NCBI RefSeq assembly: GCF_013450295.1
Contig: NZ_SKBR01000001.1
Coordinates: 1,306,001 to 1,370,000, forward strand
DNA length: 64,000 nucleotides
Direction: 5' to 3'
Source: Streptomyces sp. AJS327
GTDB taxonomy: Bacteria; Actinomycetota; Actinomycetes; Streptomycetales; Streptomycetaceae
Shown: piece by piece, positions 1-10,555 of the stretch
Numbering within the stretch: the stretch's first letter is position 1
How the letters are laid out: every line of letters starts with the position of its first letter
Position numbers and translations under genes: made by a program
Notes under the pieces: generated by a model
What the model was told of the DNA's origin: nothing
The model's database searches: none
The model's input: the letters and a program-made list of their open reading frames with translations, nothing else

Positions 1-62
1 GCTCACCCATCAGGCAACCGAGGGCAGTGCGCCCGTGACGAACCGGACTGACAACCGAAGCG
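1..62 (+). other. Window edge, expected 3' end of murE (not assignable)
   Basis: The first 62 bases precede murF. By the usual order of this cluster the upstream gene should be murE, but only its last few codons could be here. Frame 1 stops at 49-51, frame 3 at 36-38, and frame 2 runs on to a stop at 83-85 inside murF. None of the three short tails carries a recognisable MurE motif, so I do not assign one. Confidence 0.3.
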
Positions 63-1514
63 ATGATCCCTCTCACCCTGGCTGAGATCGCCGCCCTCAC
101 CGGCGGACGGCAGTACGGCATAACGGACCCGGAAGCGCGGGTCACCGGCCCCGCGGTGATCGACTCCCGCGAGGCGGAGCCGGGCAGCCTCTTCGCCGCC
201 TTCGCCGGAGCCCGCGTCGACGGCCACGACTTCGCGCGCGACGCCCTCGCACAGGGCGCCACCTGCGTGCTGGCGACGCGCCCCCTCGACGACCCCGCGG
301 TGCCCGCCGTCGTGGTCGAGGACGTGACCCGCGCGCTGGGCGCGCTGGCCCGTGACTCGGTCGCCCGGCTGGGCACCCAGGTCGTGGCGCTCACCGGCTC
401 CGCGGGCAAGACCAGCACCAAGGACCTGATCGCCCAGCTGCTGGAGCGGCTCGGCCCCACAGTGTGGCCACCGGGCTCGCTCAACAACGAGATCGGGCTG
501 CCGCTGACCGCCCTGCGGGCCGGCGCCGAGACCCGGCACCTGGTCCTGGAGATGGGCGCCCGGGGCATCGGCCACATCCGCTACCTCGCCGAGCTGACGC
601 CGCCGCGTATCGGGGTCGTGCTGAACGTCGGCACCGCGCACGTCGGCGAGTTCGGTGGCCGGGAGGCCATCGCCACCGCCAAGGGCGAGCTGGTCGAGGC
701 GCTGCCCTCGGCGGCTGACGGCGGCGTCGCGGTGCTCAACGCCGACGACCCGCTGGTGCGCGCCATGACCGCGCGGACCGCGGCGCGTCCCCTGCTCTTC
801 GGGGAGGCGGAGGAGGCGGAGATCCGCGCCGTAAATGTCCGGCTCACCGAGGAAGGACGTCCCACCTTCACGCTGCACACCCCCACCGGGTGCGGGGAGG
901 TGACGCTCCGGCTGTACGGTGAGCACCACGTGTCGAACGCGCTCGCAGCGGCGGCCGTCGCCCACGAACTGGGCATGTCCGCCGAGGGGATCGCCGAAGC
1001 GCTCTCCGCGGCGGGCACGCTCTCCCGTTGGCGGATGGAGGTCACCGAGCGCGCCGACGGCGTCACGGTCGTCAACGACGCCTACAACGCCAACCCCGAC
1101 TCCACGCGGGCCGCGCTCCGCGCCCTCGTCGCGATGGGCGGGGCCGCGAAGGCCCCGGGGGGCCGGACCTGGGCGGTGCTGGGCGAGATGGCCGAACTCG
1201 GTGAGGAAGCGCTCACCGAGCACGACGCGATCGGGCGGCTCGCCGTCCGGCTCAACGTCAGCAAGCTCGTGGCGGTCGGAGGCCGGGAGGCCCACTGGAT
1301 CGACATGGGCGCCAAGAACGAGGGTTCGTGGGGTGAGGAGTCGGTGCACGTGTCCGACGCTGAGGCGGCCGTCGACCTGCTGCGCGGTCAGCTGCGTCCG
1401 GGGGATGTCGTACTGGTGAAGGCGTCCCGGTCGGTGGGTCTGGAACGGGTGGCACAGGCGCTGCTGGACGAGCGCGGGTCAGCCGACGCAGAGGGCGAGG
1501 TCGCTGCCCGATGA
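63..1514 (+). CDS. murF: UDP-N-acetylmuramoyl-tripeptide--D-alanyl-D-alanine ligase MurF
   Basis: A 483-residue cytoplasmic Mur ligase that uses ATP to add D-Ala-D-Ala to UDP-MurNAc-tripeptide, giving the pentapeptide precursor of lipid I. The ATP-binding loop TGSAGKTST lies at residues 111-119 and the MurF-type motif YNANPDS at about 340. The three-domain layout and length are normal for MurF. The ATG at 63 gives the family N-terminus [10 protein letters not shown]. The stop overlaps the mraY start as ATGA, so translation of the two is probably coupled. No promoter is visible inside the window, so the gene is probably read from further upstream in the division/cell-wall cluster. Confidence 0.97.
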   Translation: MIPLTLAEIAALTGGRQYGITDPEARVTGPAVIDSREAEPGSLFAAFAGARVDGHDFARDALAQGATCVLATRPLDDPAVPAVVVEDVTRALGALARDSVARLGTQVVALTGSAGKTSTKDLIAQLLERLGPTVWPPGSLNNEIGLPLTALRAGAETRHLVLEMGARGIGHIRYLAELTPPRIGVVLNVGTAHVGEFGGREAIATAKGELVEALPSAADGGVAVLNADDPLVRAMTARTAARPLLFGEAEEAEIRAVNVRLTEEGRPTFTLHTPTGCGEVTLRLYGEHHVSNALAAAAVAHELGMSAEGIAEALSAAGTLSRWRMEVTERADGVTVVNDAYNANPDSTRAALRALVAMGGAAKAPGGRTWAVLGEMAELGEEALTEHDAIGRLAVRLNVSKLVAVGGREAHWIDMGAKNEGSWGEESVHVSDAEAAVDLLRGQLRPGDVVLVKASRSVGLERVAQALLDERGSADAEGEVAAR

Positions 1515-2575
1515 GGCAAATCCTCGTCTCCGGAGTCATCGGACTCTTCCTCTCGCTGGTCGGAACCCCGCTGCTGATCAAGCTGCTGGCCTCCAAGGGC
1601 TACGGGCAGTTCATCCGCGACGACGGGCCGCAGAACCACCACAGCAAGCGCGGTACGCCGACGATGGGCGGTATCGCCTTCATCCTGGCCACGCTCGTCG
1701 CGTACGCGGCCACCAAGGTGATCACCAGTGAGCAGCCGACCTTCTCCGGCGTGCTGGTGCTCTTCCTCTTCGCCGGCATGGGACTCGTCGGCTTCCTCGA
1801 CGACTACATCAAGATCGTCAAGCAGCGCAGCCTGGGGCTGCGGGCCAAGGCGAAGATGGCCGGTCAGCTGATCGTCGGCGTCGCGTTCGCCATCCTCTCG
1901 CTGAACTTCGCGGACTCCCGGGGACAGACCCCGGCCTCCACCAAGCTCTCCTTCACCCAGGACTTCGGCTGGTCCATCGGCCCGGTGCTGTTCGTCATCT
2001 GGGCGCTGTTCATGATCCTCGCGATGTCGAACGGCGTGAACCTCACCGACGGCCTGGACGGGCTCGCCACCGGCGCCTCCGTCATGGTCTTCGGCGCCTA
2101 CGTGTTCATCTGCATCTGGGAGTACCAGGAGTCCTGCGCCAACCCGCTCACCGCGGGCCGCGGCTGCTACGAGGTACGGGACCCACTCGACCTCGCCGTC
2201 GTCAGCGCGGCGCTGATGGGCGCCTGCTTCGGCTTCCTGTGGTGGAACACCTCGCCCGCCAAGATCTTCATGGGCGACACCGGTTCGCTGGCGCTCGGTG
2301 GCGCGCTCGCCGGTCTGGCCATCGTCTCCCGCACCGAGCTGCTGCTCGCCATCCTCGGCGGGCTCTTCGTCCTGATCACGCTCTCCGTCGTCATCCAGGT
2401 CGGGTCCTTCCGGCTCACCGGCAAACGCGTCTTCAAGATGGCGCCCCTCCAGCACCACTTCGAACTCAAGGGGTGGTCGGAGGTCCTCGTCGTGGTCCGC
2501 TTCTGGATCATCCAGGGGATGTGCGCGATCGTCGGTGTCGGCATCTTCTACGCCGGGTGGGCGGCCACCAAGTGA
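1511..2575 (+). CDS. mraY: Phospho-N-acetylmuramoyl-pentapeptide transferase MraY
   Basis: This 354-residue integral membrane enzyme transfers phospho-MurNAc-pentapeptide to undecaprenyl phosphate, forming lipid I at the inner face of the membrane. It shows the polyprenyl-phosphate transferase motifs: LDDYIK near residue 97, [12 protein letters not shown] near 175 and [11 protein letters not shown] near 255, which carry the conserved aspartates. About ten hydrophobic segments are spread along the chain. The ATG at 1511 overlaps the murF stop, and its own stop overlaps the GTG of murD, so it is embedded in a tightly coupled series. Confidence 0.97.
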   Translation: MRQILVSGVIGLFLSLVGTPLLIKLLASKGYGQFIRDDGPQNHHSKRGTPTMGGIAFILATLVAYAATKVITSEQPTFSGVLVLFLFAGMGLVGFLDDYIKIVKQRSLGLRAKAKMAGQLIVGVAFAILSLNFADSRGQTPASTKLSFTQDFGWSIGPVLFVIWALFMILAMSNGVNLTDGLDGLATGASVMVFGAYVFICIWEYQESCANPLTAGRGCYEVRDPLDLAVVSAALMGACFGFLWWNTSPAKIFMGDTGSLALGGALAGLAIVSRTELLLAILGGLFVLITLSVVIQVGSFRLTGKRVFKMAPLQHHFELKGWSEVLVVVRFWIIQGMCAIVGVGIFYAGWAATK

Positions 2576-4053
2576 GCGCGGAGGAACTGGCGAAGCGCCT
2601 CGCCGGAACGCACGTCACCGTCGCCGGGCTCGGCGTCAGCGGGGTGCCCGCCGCCCGGGCGCTGCACCGGCTCGGCGCCCGGGTCACCGTCGTCAACGGC
2701 GGTGAGGGGGAGGGTGCCCGGCGCCAGGCCGACGAGCTGACCGCGCTGGGCTCCGGGATGACGGTGCGGCTCGGCGACGACCGCACCCTCCCGGACGGCA
2801 CCGACCTGATCGTCACCACGCCCGGATTCCCGCCCGGCAGCGCGCTGTTCGTCGCGGCCGAGGCGGCGGGCGTCCCGGTGTGGGGCGACGTGGAACTCGC
2901 CTGGCGGCTCCGCGGCCCCGGGCCGGACGGCTCCCCGCCGCCGCCCTGGCTCGCGGTCACCGGCACCAACGGCAAGACCACCACCGTGCGGATGCTCGCC
3001 TCCATCCTGACCGCGGCCGGGCTGCGTACCGCCGCCGTGGGCAACATCGGCGTCTCGCTGGTGGAGGCGGTGCTCGGGGAGGGCGAGCACGCCGGGCTGG
3101 ACGTCCTCGCCGTGGAGCTGTCCAGCTACCAGCTGCACTGGGCGCCCAGCGTCCGGGCGCACTCCGGCGCCGTGCTCAACCTCGCCCCGGACCACCTCGA
3201 CTGGCACGGCGGCATGCGGGAGTACGCCGCCGACAAGGGCCGGATCTACGAGGGCAACGAGGTCGCCTGCGTCTACAACGTGGCCGACCCGGCCACCGAG
3301 CGACTGGTCCGCGCCGCCGACGTGGTCGAGGGCTGCCGCGCGGTCGGCTTCACCCTCGGCACCCCCGGCCCCTCCGAACTCGGCGTGGTCGACGGCATCC
3401 TGGTGGACCGGGCGTTCGTGGAGAACCGCCGGGAGAGCGCCCAGGAGCTGGCCGAGGTCTCCGATGTACGCCCCCCGGCCCCGCACAACATCGCCAACGC
3501 GCTCGCCGCGGCCGCGCTCGCCCGCGCCTACGGCGTCCCGCCCACCGCCGTCCGCGACGGGCTCCGCGCCTTCCGCCCGGACGCCCACCGCATCGCCCAC
3601 GTCGCGGACGTGGCGGAGGTGGCCTACGTCAACGACTCCAAGGCGACCAACACCCACGCGGCGCAGGCGTCCCTGACCGCCTACGACTCCGTCGTGTGGA
3701 TCGCCGGCGGGCTGGCCAAGGGCGCCACCTTCGACGAGCTGGTCACCGCCGCCGCCGGACGGCTCCGCGGAGTCGTCCTGCTCGGCGCCGACCGCGCGCT
3801 CGTCGCCGAGGCCCTGGCGCGACACGCCCCGGATGTGCCGGTGGCCGATCTCGGCCGGACCGACACTGGGGCGATGGAAGCGGCGGTCCGCGAGGCGGCG
3901 GCGCTGGCCAGGCCGGGGGACACGGTTCTGCTCGCACCCGCCTGCGCTTCCATGGACATGTTCGTGAACTACACGGCGCGCGGCGACGCGTTCGCCGACG
4001 CCGTGCGGTCACTGGCCGCCGCGGGTGCCGAGCGGGACGAGCGGGGGCGGTAA
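2572..4053 (+). CDS. murD: UDP-N-acetylmuramoyl-L-alanine--D-glutamate ligase MurD
   Basis: MurD adds D-glutamate to UDP-MurNAc-L-Ala in the cytoplasm. The reading frame is open back to 2239, inside mraY, but the GTG at 2572 overlaps the mraY stop as GTGA and gives a 493-residue product with a normal N-terminal Rossmann segment ([10 protein letters not shown]). The ATP loop GTNGKTTT is near residue 130, followed by ELSSYQL and the [10 protein letters not shown] motif typical of MurD. The order here is murF-mraY-murD; murC is not in the interval between murG and ftsQ, so it must lie elsewhere or be absent from this cluster. Confidence 0.96.
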   Translation: MSAEELAKRLAGTHVTVAGLGVSGVPAARALHRLGARVTVVNGGEGEGARRQADELTALGSGMTVRLGDDRTLPDGTDLIVTTPGFPPGSALFVAAEAAGVPVWGDVELAWRLRGPGPDGSPPPPWLAVTGTNGKTTTVRMLASILTAAGLRTAAVGNIGVSLVEAVLGEGEHAGLDVLAVELSSYQLHWAPSVRAHSGAVLNLAPDHLDWHGGMREYAADKGRIYEGNEVACVYNVADPATERLVRAADVVEGCRAVGFTLGTPGPSELGVVDGILVDRAFVENRRESAQELAEVSDVRPPAPHNIANALAAAALARAYGVPPTAVRDGLRAFRPDAHRIAHVADVAEVAYVNDSKATNTHAAQASLTAYDSVVWIAGGLAKGATFDELVTAAAGRLRGVVLLGADRALVAEALARHAPDVPVADLGRTDTGAMEAAVREAAALARPGDTVLLAPACASMDMFVNYTARGDAFADAVRSLAAAGAERDERGR

Positions 4054-4097
4054 CCGCTCCCGCCACCGCCGCGCGGGCCTCCGAGGAGGAGAGACGG

Positions 4098-5468
4098 ATG
4101 ACGGCTAGACCGGCGCGGCCCACGCGGCGTGGACCCGCCCGCCGAACCCCCGCGAGCCCCGCCCGGGTACGCCCCCCGGCCCCCCGGCGGGGCGGCGGGG
4201 GCCCACGCGGCCTCCACACGCGGCTCAGGCAGGTCTGGGACCGGCCGCTGACCGCGTACTACCTCCTGCTCGGCGGCAGTCTGCTCATCACCGTGCTCGG
4301 CCTGGTGATGGTCTTCTCCGCCTCGCAGATCGAGGCGCTGCAACGCGGCCTCGCCTCCACGTACTTCTTCCGCAAGCAGCTGGTGGCCGTCGTCCTCGGC
4401 ACCGGCCTGCTGCTGCTCGCCTCCCGGATGCCGCTCGCCCTGCACCGGGCGCTGTCGTACCCGCTGCTGCTCGGCTCCGTCTTCCTGCTCTGCCTGGTAC
4501 AGGTGCCGGGGATAGGGCAGGAGGTGAACGGCAACCAGAACTGGATCTACCTGGGTGGCCCGTTCCAGCTCCAGCCCAGCGAGTTCGCCAAGCTGGCGCT
4601 GGTCCTGTGGGGAGCGGACCTGCTGGCTCGGAAGAGCGAGAAGCGGCTGCTGACCCAGTGGAAGCACATGCTGGTGCCGCTCGTTCCCCTCGCCCTGCTG
4701 CTGCTCGGCCTGATCATGCTGGGCGGCGACATGGGCACCGCCATCATCCTCACCGCGATCCTCTTCGGCTTCCTCTGGCTCGTCGGCGCCCCGACCAGGC
4801 TGTTCGCCGGGGTGCTGCTGGCGGCGCTGGCCGCCGTCGTCCTGCTCATCAAGACCAACCCGAACCGGATGTCGCGGCTGGGCTGCATCGGCGCGACCGA
4901 CCCGGGCGCGAACGACGAGTGCTGGCAGGCGGTGCACGGCATCTACGCGCTGGCCTCCGGCGGATGGTTCGGTTCCGGTCTGGGCGCCAGTGTGGAAAAA
5001 TGGGGTCAACTCCCCGAGCCGCACACCGACTTCATCTTCGCCGTAACCGGGGAGGAACTCGGTCTCGCGGGGACGCTGTCGGTGCTCGCCCTCTTCGCGG
5101 CTCTAGGCTATGCGGGTATCCGCGTGGCCGGACGCACGGAGGACCCCTTCGTCAGGTACGCCGCGGGAGGAGTGACCACCTGGATCACGGCGCAGGCCGT
5201 GGTCAACATCGGTGCGGTGCTCGGTCTGCTGCCGATCGCCGGTGTCCCCCTCCCGCTGTTCTCCTACGGAGGGTCAGCGGTGCTGCCCACGATGTTCGCC
5301 ATCGGCCTGCTGATCGCCTTCGCGCGCGGCGATCCGGCGGCTCGGGCGGCGCTGGCCATGCGGCAGCCCGCCCTGAGGCAGTCCGCTCTGCGGAGGGGGC
5401 TGACAGGGGTGAGACGGAAGACGATGAGACGGGGGCCGAACGGCCGCCGTCCGGAGAGCGGTGAATGA
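4098..5468 (+). CDS. ftsW: SEDS peptidoglycan polymerase FtsW
   Basis: FtsW is the membrane glycosyltransferase that polymerises lipid II at the septum with a partner penicillin-binding protein. The frame is open from 2880, but the ATG at 4098 follows a good ribosome site (GAGGAGAG at 4084-4091) and gives 456 residues. The first 45 or so residues are basic and Pro-rich, and the SEDS core starts at WDRPLTAYYLLLG. Conserved SEDS stretches are visible: the QNWIYLGG...QPSEFAKL region and, near the C-terminus, LPIAGVPLPLFSYGGSA. About ten membrane segments are expected. The gap from murD is 44 nt. Confidence 0.96.
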   Translation: MTARPARPTRRGPARRTPASPARVRPPAPRRGGGGPRGLHTRLRQVWDRPLTAYYLLLGGSLLITVLGLVMVFSASQIEALQRGLASTYFFRKQLVAVVLGTGLLLLASRMPLALHRALSYPLLLGSVFLLCLVQVPGIGQEVNGNQNWIYLGGPFQLQPSEFAKLALVLWGADLLARKSEKRLLTQWKHMLVPLVPLALLLLGLIMLGGDMGTAIILTAILFGFLWLVGAPTRLFAGVLLAALAAVVLLIKTNPNRMSRLGCIGATDPGANDECWQAVHGIYALASGGWFGSGLGASVEKWGQLPEPHTDFIFAVTGEELGLAGTLSVLALFAALGYAGIRVAGRTEDPFVRYAAGGVTTWITAQAVVNIGAVLGLLPIAGVPLPLFSYGGSAVLPTMFAIGLLIAFARGDPAARAALAMRQPALRQSALRRGLTGVRRKTMRRGPNGRRPESGE

Positions 5469-6566
5469 GTGGTGCACGTCGTACTCGCCGGCGGGGGGAC
5501 CGCCGGCCACATCGAGCCGGCGCTCGCCCTCGCGGACGCCCTGCGCAGGCAGGACCCGACCGTGGGCATCACGGCCCTGGGAACGGAGCGCGGCCTGGAG
5601 ACGCGGCTCGTTCCGGAACGCGGCTACCAGCTGGAGCTGATTCCGGCGGTACCGCTGCCCCGTAAGCCCACCCCGGAGCTGATCACCGTGCCCGGGCGGC
5701 TCCGCGGCACCATCAAGGCCGCGGAGCAGGTCATGGAGTCCGCCAAGGCCGACTGCGTCGTGGGTTTCGGCGGGTACGTGGCGCTGCCCGCCTACCTCGC
5801 CGCCAAGCGGCTCGGTGTGCCGATCGTGGTCCACGAGGCCAACGCCCGCCCCGGGCTGGCCAACAAGATCGGATCCCGCTACACACGCCTGGTCGCCGTC
5901 TCCACCCCGGACAGCAAGCTGCGGAACGCCCGGTACGTCGGTATCCCGCTGCGCCGCGCCATCGCCACCCTCGACCGCGGGCAGGCGCGCCCCGAGGCCA
6001 GGGCGGCGTTCGGACTCGACCAGAACCTGCCGACCCTGCTCGTCACCGGCGGCTCGCAGGGCGCCCGCCGACTGAACGAGGTGGTGCAGCAGGCCGTGCC
6101 GCACCTCCAGCGCGCGGGCATCCAGGTGCTGCACGCGGTCGGACCGAAGAACGAAATCCCCCAGATCGACAACATGCCCGGAATGCCGCCGTATGTGCCG
6201 GTACCGTATGTGGACCGGATGGACCTCGCGTACGCCGCGGCCGACATGATGCTCTGCCGTGCGGGCGCGATGACGGTCGCGGAACTCTCGGCAGTCGGGC
6301 TGCCCGCCGCCTACGTGCCGCTGCCCATCGGCAACGGCGAACAGCGGCTGAACGCCCAGCCTGTCGTCAAGGCGGGTGGCGGACTGCTCGTGGACGACGC
6401 GGAACTCACCCCGGAGTGGATCCGGGAGAGCGTTCTCCCGGTCCTCGCCGATCCGCACCGGCTGCGCGACATGGCCCGCGCCGCCGCCGAGTTCGGCCGC
6501 CGGGACGCCGACGAGCTGCTGGTCGGCATGGTGTACGAGGCGGTGGCCGCGCGCCGTCAGGGATGA
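5469..6566 (+). CDS. murG: UDP-GlcNAc--lipid I GlcNAc transferase MurG
   Basis: MurG adds GlcNAc to lipid I to make lipid II on the inner membrane face. The N-terminal glycine-rich loop [14 protein letters not shown] and the C-terminal donor-binding segment ([23 protein letters not shown]) are typical of the GT-B fold. Two GTG codons follow one another at 5469 and 5472. The second gives the common N-terminus MHVVLAGGG, so the true start may be 3 nt later (364 residues). The gene begins directly after the ftsW stop, so translational coupling is likely. Confidence 0.96.
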   Translation: MVHVVLAGGGTAGHIEPALALADALRRQDPTVGITALGTERGLETRLVPERGYQLELIPAVPLPRKPTPELITVPGRLRGTIKAAEQVMESAKADCVVGFGGYVALPAYLAAKRLGVPIVVHEANARPGLANKIGSRYTRLVAVSTPDSKLRNARYVGIPLRRAIATLDRGQARPEARAAFGLDQNLPTLLVTGGSQGARRLNEVVQQAVPHLQRAGIQVLHAVGPKNEIPQIDNMPGMPPYVPVPYVDRMDLAYAAADMMLCRAGAMTVAELSAVGLPAAYVPLPIGNGEQRLNAQPVVKAGGGLLVDDAELTPEWIRESVLPVLADPHRLRDMARAAAEFGRRDADELLVGMVYEAVAARRQG

Positions 6567-6608
6567 GGCGGCGGGCGCCGTCAGGAGCCGTGAGAGAAAG
6601 CAGGGCAC

Positions 6609-7457
6609 GTGGCCGGACGGACACGGGAGCCGGAGTCGACGCGGACCGCCGAGCGGCGGGGCCGGGGCGGTCGGGCGCCGACGGAGGCGCGGGACGCGCC
6701 GTCCGAGCCCTCCGACCCCACCCGCTCCCGTCTGGGACGTCTCCTGCGCGGCTCCCGGCGGCGTACGCTGCTGCTGGCCCTGCTGCTCGCGGTGGTACTC
6801 GGCGGCCTCGGCGGCTGGCTGCTCTACGGCTCGCCCTGGCTGCGGGTGGACCGCGTCGCGGTCAGCGGTACCGACGTGTTGACGGAGCGCCAGGTGCGCG
6901 AGGTCGCCGCGGTCCAGGAGGGCGGCCCGCTCGTCTCGGTCGACAAGGAAGCGGTTGAACGCCGACTCCGTGCCGAGTTGCCCCGGATTCGGGAGGCGCG
7001 CGTGGTCCGATCCTGGCCAAACGGAATCGGACTCAAAGTGACTGAGCGTCAGCCCGAACTGGTCATGAAAAGAGCCGGGATATACGTCGAAATGGATCGC
7101 GAGGGGGTGCGGTTCGCCACGGCCGAGCGACGTCCCAAGGGCGTTCCGCTCCTCGTGTTCGAGCTGGAGCGGTCCGCGGTGAGTACCCGTCACTTCGGTG
7201 CCGAGAAGCTGCGGCAGGCGGCCGCGAAGACGGCCGCGGGGCTTCCGCGGCCGGTCCGCCGCGCGGCGGAGACGGTGCGCGTCCGATCCTACGACGACAT
7301 CACCGTGGAGTTGACGGATGGTCGGACGGTGCTGTGGGGCAGCGCGGAGCGACCGGGTGCGAAGGCGAAGTCGCTGACCGCGCTGATGAAAGCCGCCAAG
7401 GACGCCGAGCACTTCGATGTGAGCGTCCCCAGCGCCCCTGCGGCCTCCGGGAGTTGA
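6609..7457 (+). CDS. ftsQ: Cell division protein FtsQ
   Basis: A 282-residue single-pass membrane protein of the divisome. Residues 1-50 are a charged cytoplasmic tail, residues 53-73 a hydrophobic membrane span, and residues 78-148 a POTRA domain (WLRVDRVAVSGTDVLTERQVREVA), followed by the beta/FtsQ domain. Start is a GTG at 6609, 42 nt after murG, with a purine-rich stretch upstream. The codons between about 7000 and 7100 are noticeably richer in A and T than the neighbourhood, which may reflect regulatory DNA for ftsZ inside the gene. Confidence 0.93.
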   Translation: MAGRTREPESTRTAERRGRGGRAPTEARDAPSEPSDPTRSRLGRLLRGSRRRTLLLALLLAVVLGGLGGWLLYGSPWLRVDRVAVSGTDVLTERQVREVAAVQEGGPLVSVDKEAVERRLRAELPRIREARVVRSWPNGIGLKVTERQPELVMKRAGIYVEMDREGVRFATAERRPKGVPLLVFELERSAVSTRHFGAEKLRQAAAKTAAGLPRPVRRAAETVRVRSYDDITVELTDGRTVLWGSAERPGAKAKSLTALMKAAKDAEHFDVSVPSAPAASGS

Positions 7458-7696
7458 CGAGTGTCGCCGCAGGCCAGCACCCTGGATGACCGTCCCGGCG
7501 CTTGATCACATAGGGTGAAAAGAAAAACGGGAGGTTCGGCGTGTTCGTTGAACACCCACCACTTGTCGACTTAGTGTCCGTTCCCAAGAGTCCAAGGAAG
7601 ACAGGCACGGGAAACCCTAAACTTCAGGGTTAGGGGCTGGGTCGGCGTTCGGACCGCCCCACAGGGATACGTAACTCGAGGCGAGAGGCCTTCGAC
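7458..7696 (+). promoter_or_regulatory. ftsZ promoter and leader region
   Basis: This 239-nt gap precedes ftsZ. A promoter-like pair is TTGAAC at 7548-7553 and TAGTGT at 7572-7577, spaced 18 nt. A perfect inverted repeat, GTGTTC-GTT-GAACAC at 7541-7555, overlaps the -35 box. GTGTC (the reverse of GACAC, the WhiA core motif) occurs at 7574-7578 over the -10 box and again at 7461-7465. A second TANNNT box lies at 7511-7516. In the leader, AACCCT at 7613-7618 and AGGGTT at 7626-7631 form a short hairpin. Several ftsZ promoters, including developmental ones, are known in Streptomyces; assigning these boxes to them is my inference. Confidence 0.6.
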
Positions 7697-8926
7697 GTGG
7701 CAGCACCGCAGAACTACCTCGCAGTCATCAAGGTCGTCGGCATTGGCGGCGGTGGCGTGAATGCCATCAACCGGATGATCGAGGTCGGTCTCAAGGGCGT
7801 CGAGTTCATCGCGATCAACACTGACGCACAGGCCCTGTTGATGAGCGACGCCGACGTGAAGCTCGATGTGGGCCGTGAGCTGACGCGCGGTCTCGGCGCG
7901 GGGGCCAACCCCGACGTGGGCCGGAAGGCAGCCGAGGACCACCGGGAGGAGATCGAGGAGGTCCTCAAGGGGGCTGACATGGTCTTCGTGACGGCGGGCG
8001 AGGGCGGTGGCACCGGCACCGGTGGCGCCCCCGTGGTCGCCGGGATCGCCCGGTCGCTCGGCGCGCTGACCATCGGTGTGGTCACCAGGCCCTTCACCTT
8101 CGAGGGCCGTCGCCGGGCCAACCAGGCGGAAGACGGGATCGCCTCCCTCCGGGACGAGGTCGACACCCTCATCGTCATTCCGAACGACCGGCTGCTGTCC
8201 ATCTCGGACCGGCAGGTGAGCGTTCTCGACGCCTTCAAGTCGGCCGACCAGGTGCTCCTCTCGGGTGTCCAGGGCATCACCGACCTCATCACCACCCCCG
8301 GCCTCATCAACCTCGACTTCGCGGACGTCAAGTCCGTGATGTCCGAGGCCGGTTCCGCGCTGATGGGTATCGGCTCGGCCCGCGGGGACGACCGCGCCGT
8401 GGCCGCGGCCGAGATGGCGATCTCCTCCCCGCTACTGGAGGCGTCGATCGACGGCGCCCGCGGGGTGTTGCTCTCCATCTCGGGCGGTTCCGACCTGGGG
8501 CTGTTCGAGATCAACGAGGCCGCGCAACTGGTCAGCGAGGCGGCGCACCCCGAGGCCAACATCATCTTCGGTGCGGTGATCGATGACGCCCTCGGTGACG
8601 AGGTGCGGGTCACCGTGATCGCGGCGGGCTTCGACGGCGGGCAGCCCCCGTCCAAGAGCCGGGAGAAGGCGCTGGGTTCGGTCTCCGGCCGGGATGACTC
8701 CGGCTCGGCGATCGGTCTCTCCGCCGCCGGTTCCGATTCGCCCGAGCGACCGGCCTTCGGTGGGCTCGGCAGCGTCACCGGGCGGGACGACGAGCCGGTG
8801 CGCGAGGAGCCCGCACCGATCGGTGAGGTTCCGCCGCCCCCGACCGACACCCCGCAGGTCCCGACGGCCCGTCCGTACCAGGACAGCCAGGCCGAGGAAC
8901 TGGATGTGCCAGACTTCCTGAAGTGA
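7697..8926 (+). CDS. ftsZ: Cell division GTPase FtsZ
   Basis: FtsZ is the tubulin-like GTPase that forms the Z-ring or, in sporulating aerial hyphae, ladders of rings. The 409-residue product shows the glycine-rich loop [13 protein letters not shown] near residue 16, the tubulin signature GGGTGTG at 103-109, and the T7-loop region [11 protein letters not shown] near 205. A Pro/Ser-rich disordered linker leads to the C-terminal partner-binding tail ELDVPDFLK, which contacts SepF and other tethers. The GTG start is preceded by GGCGAGAGG. Its stop overlaps the start of pgeF. Confidence 0.98.
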   Translation: MAAPQNYLAVIKVVGIGGGGVNAINRMIEVGLKGVEFIAINTDAQALLMSDADVKLDVGRELTRGLGAGANPDVGRKAAEDHREEIEEVLKGADMVFVTAGEGGGTGTGGAPVVAGIARSLGALTIGVVTRPFTFEGRRRANQAEDGIASLRDEVDTLIVIPNDRLLSISDRQVSVLDAFKSADQVLLSGVQGITDLITTPGLINLDFADVKSVMSEAGSALMGIGSARGDDRAVAAAEMAISSPLLEASIDGARGVLLSISGGSDLGLFEINEAAQLVSEAAHPEANIIFGAVIDDALGDEVRVTVIAAGFDGGQPPSKSREKALGSVSGRDDSGSAIGLSAAGSDSPERPAFGGLGSVTGRDDEPVREEPAPIGEVPPPPTDTPQVPTARPYQDSQAEELDVPDFLK

Positions 8927-9699
8927 TAACGGACAACACAGCGGACAGCGGCGCCCGCTTCGCCTTCACCGACCGGTGGGGCGGGGTGAGCGCCGCTCCG
9001 TATGAGGCACTCAATCTCGGTGGCGCGGTGGGTGACGAGCCCTCGGCGGTGCGGACGAACCGGGCGCTCGCCGCGCGGGCACTCGGCCTCGAACCCGAAC
9101 GGGTCGTCTGGATGCGCCAGGTGCACGGCAAGGACGTCGCCGTCGTCGACGCGCCCCTCCCGGGCGAATCCAGGGATTCCGCACCCGCCGGTTCCGATCC
9201 GTGTGACGAGCCCGGGCTGGACGGGATCGTCACCGACCGGCCCGGCCTCGCGCTCGCCGTCCTCACCGCGGACTGCGCTCCCGTACTGCTCGCTGATCCG
9301 GTGGCCGGGGTGGTGGGGGCCGCGCACGCGGGACGGCCGGGTCTGGTGGCCGGGGTCGTGGCGGAGACCATCGCGGCGATGGTCCGGCTCGGCGCCGTAC
9401 CGGAGCGGGTGCTCGCCCGGACCGGACCGGCGGTCTGCGGCCGGTGTTACGAAGTGCCGGAATGGATGCGTGAGGAGGTGGCCGCGGTGGTGCCGGAGGC
9501 GTACGCGACCACCCGGTGGGGCACTCCGTCCGTCGATCTCGCTGCGGGGGTGTGCGCGCAGCTGGCCCGGCTCGACGTCGCGGCTCCGCGGCAGTCAACG
9601 GTGTGCACGCTGGAGTCGCCCGACCATTTCTCGTACCGGCGTTCCGGTACCACCGGCCGACTGGCCAGCTACGTGTGGATCGAGGAGGGAGCGGCATGA
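8923..9699 (+). CDS. pgeF: PgeF/YfiH family protein (laccase-domain, peptidoglycan editing factor)
   Basis: A 258-residue protein of the YfiH/DUF152 family. Members are described as copper or zinc enzymes with purine-nucleoside phosphorylase or phenol-oxidase activity, and in Escherichia coli as a peptidoglycan editing factor. The metal-site motifs are visible: MRQVHGKDV near residue 66, [10 protein letters not shown] near 115, and AAHAGRPGL near 130; the last is usually AHAGWRG, so one conserved aromatic is changed. The GTG start overlaps the ftsZ stop and its stop overlaps yggS, so it is co-translated with both. Confidence 0.9.
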   Translation: MITDNTADSGARFAFTDRWGGVSAAPYEALNLGGAVGDEPSAVRTNRALAARALGLEPERVVWMRQVHGKDVAVVDAPLPGESRDSAPAGSDPCDEPGLDGIVTDRPGLALAVLTADCAPVLLADPVAGVVGAAHAGRPGLVAGVVAETIAAMVRLGAVPERVLARTGPAVCGRCYEVPEWMREEVAAVVPEAYATTRWGTPSVDLAAGVCAQLARLDVAAPRQSTVCTLESPDHFSYRRSGTTGRLASYVWIEEGAA

Positions 9700-10424
9700 C
9701 CGAGCCGACCTCGCGGGCGGCCCAACTCGCCGCCAACCTCGCGGAGGTGGAGGAGCGCATCGCGCGCGCGTGCGCCGCCGCCGGGCGCGCGCGGGACGAC
9801 GTGACGCTGATCGTCGTCACCAAGACCCGGCCCGCCGAGGACGTACGGCTGCTGGCCGAACTCGGTGTGCGGGAGGTCGCGGAGAACCGGGACCAGGAGG
9901 CGGCGCCCAAGGCCGAGGCCTGTGCCGACCTCCCACTGCGCTGGCACTTCGTGGGTCAGCTCCAGACCAACAAGGCCCGCTCGGTGGCGGGTTACGCGGA
10001 CGTGGTGCACGCCGTCGACCGGCCGCGGCTGGTCACCGCGCTCTCCCAGGCGGCGGAGCGGAGGGAGCGGGAGCTGGGCTGTCTCGTGCAGGTCGCGCTT
10101 GACGCCGACTCAGGATCCATGGGTGCGCGCGGTGGTGTGGCACCGGACCTGGTACCCGAACTGGCGGCGGCGGTGGCCGGTGCCCAACGGCTGCGGCTGG
10201 ACGGGGTGATGATGGTCGCACCACTGGACGGGCCGTACCGTGGGCGACCGGACGCCGCCTTCGAGCGTCTGATGGAAATCTCAACGGACCTGCGAGCGGC
10301 CCATCCTGCTGCCACGATGGTTTCGGCAGGGATGAGTTCGGACCTCGAAGAGGCGGTGCGGGCCGGTGCGACACATGTGCGCGTCGGCAGTGCGGTACTC
10401 GGAGAGCGACCCCTGCTCAGGTAA
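9696..10424 (+). CDS. YggS family PLP-binding protein (PLP homeostasis)
   Basis: A 242-residue single-domain TIM-barrel protein related to alanine racemase and YggS/PLPBP, which carries pyridoxal phosphate and helps to keep the cellular pool in balance. The PLP lysine is expected in the VTKT motif near residue 36, and the family segments WHFVGQLQTNKAR and GMSSDLEEAVRAGATHVRVGSAVLG are present. The frame is open further upstream, but the ATG at 9696 overlaps the pgeF stop as ATGA and gives the family length. The ftsZ-pgeF-yggS-sepF order is conserved in actinobacteria. Confidence 0.93.
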   Translation: MTEPTSRAAQLAANLAEVEERIARACAAAGRARDDVTLIVVTKTRPAEDVRLLAELGVREVAENRDQEAAPKAEACADLPLRWHFVGQLQTNKARSVAGYADVVHAVDRPRLVTALSQAAERRERELGCLVQVALDADSGSMGARGGVAPDLVPELAAAVAGAQRLRLDGVMMVAPLDGPYRGRPDAAFERLMEISTDLRAAHPAATMVSAGMSSDLEEAVRAGATHVRVGSAVLGERPLLR

Positions 10425-10555
10425 CGTCGCCAAACGAGTCGGACCACAGCAGAAAATATGGTCATTTCCGCCCATAGTGGACAGGCGGAGAGGCCGCGTG
10501 GATCCAAGGCCACCGGTGACGGAGCCGATCCACCACAGAGCGGAGGACGCAGAGA

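Noticed and set aside
1..85. murE C-terminus
   Set aside because: Too few codons to recognise; three frames give different short tails, so I list only the edge.
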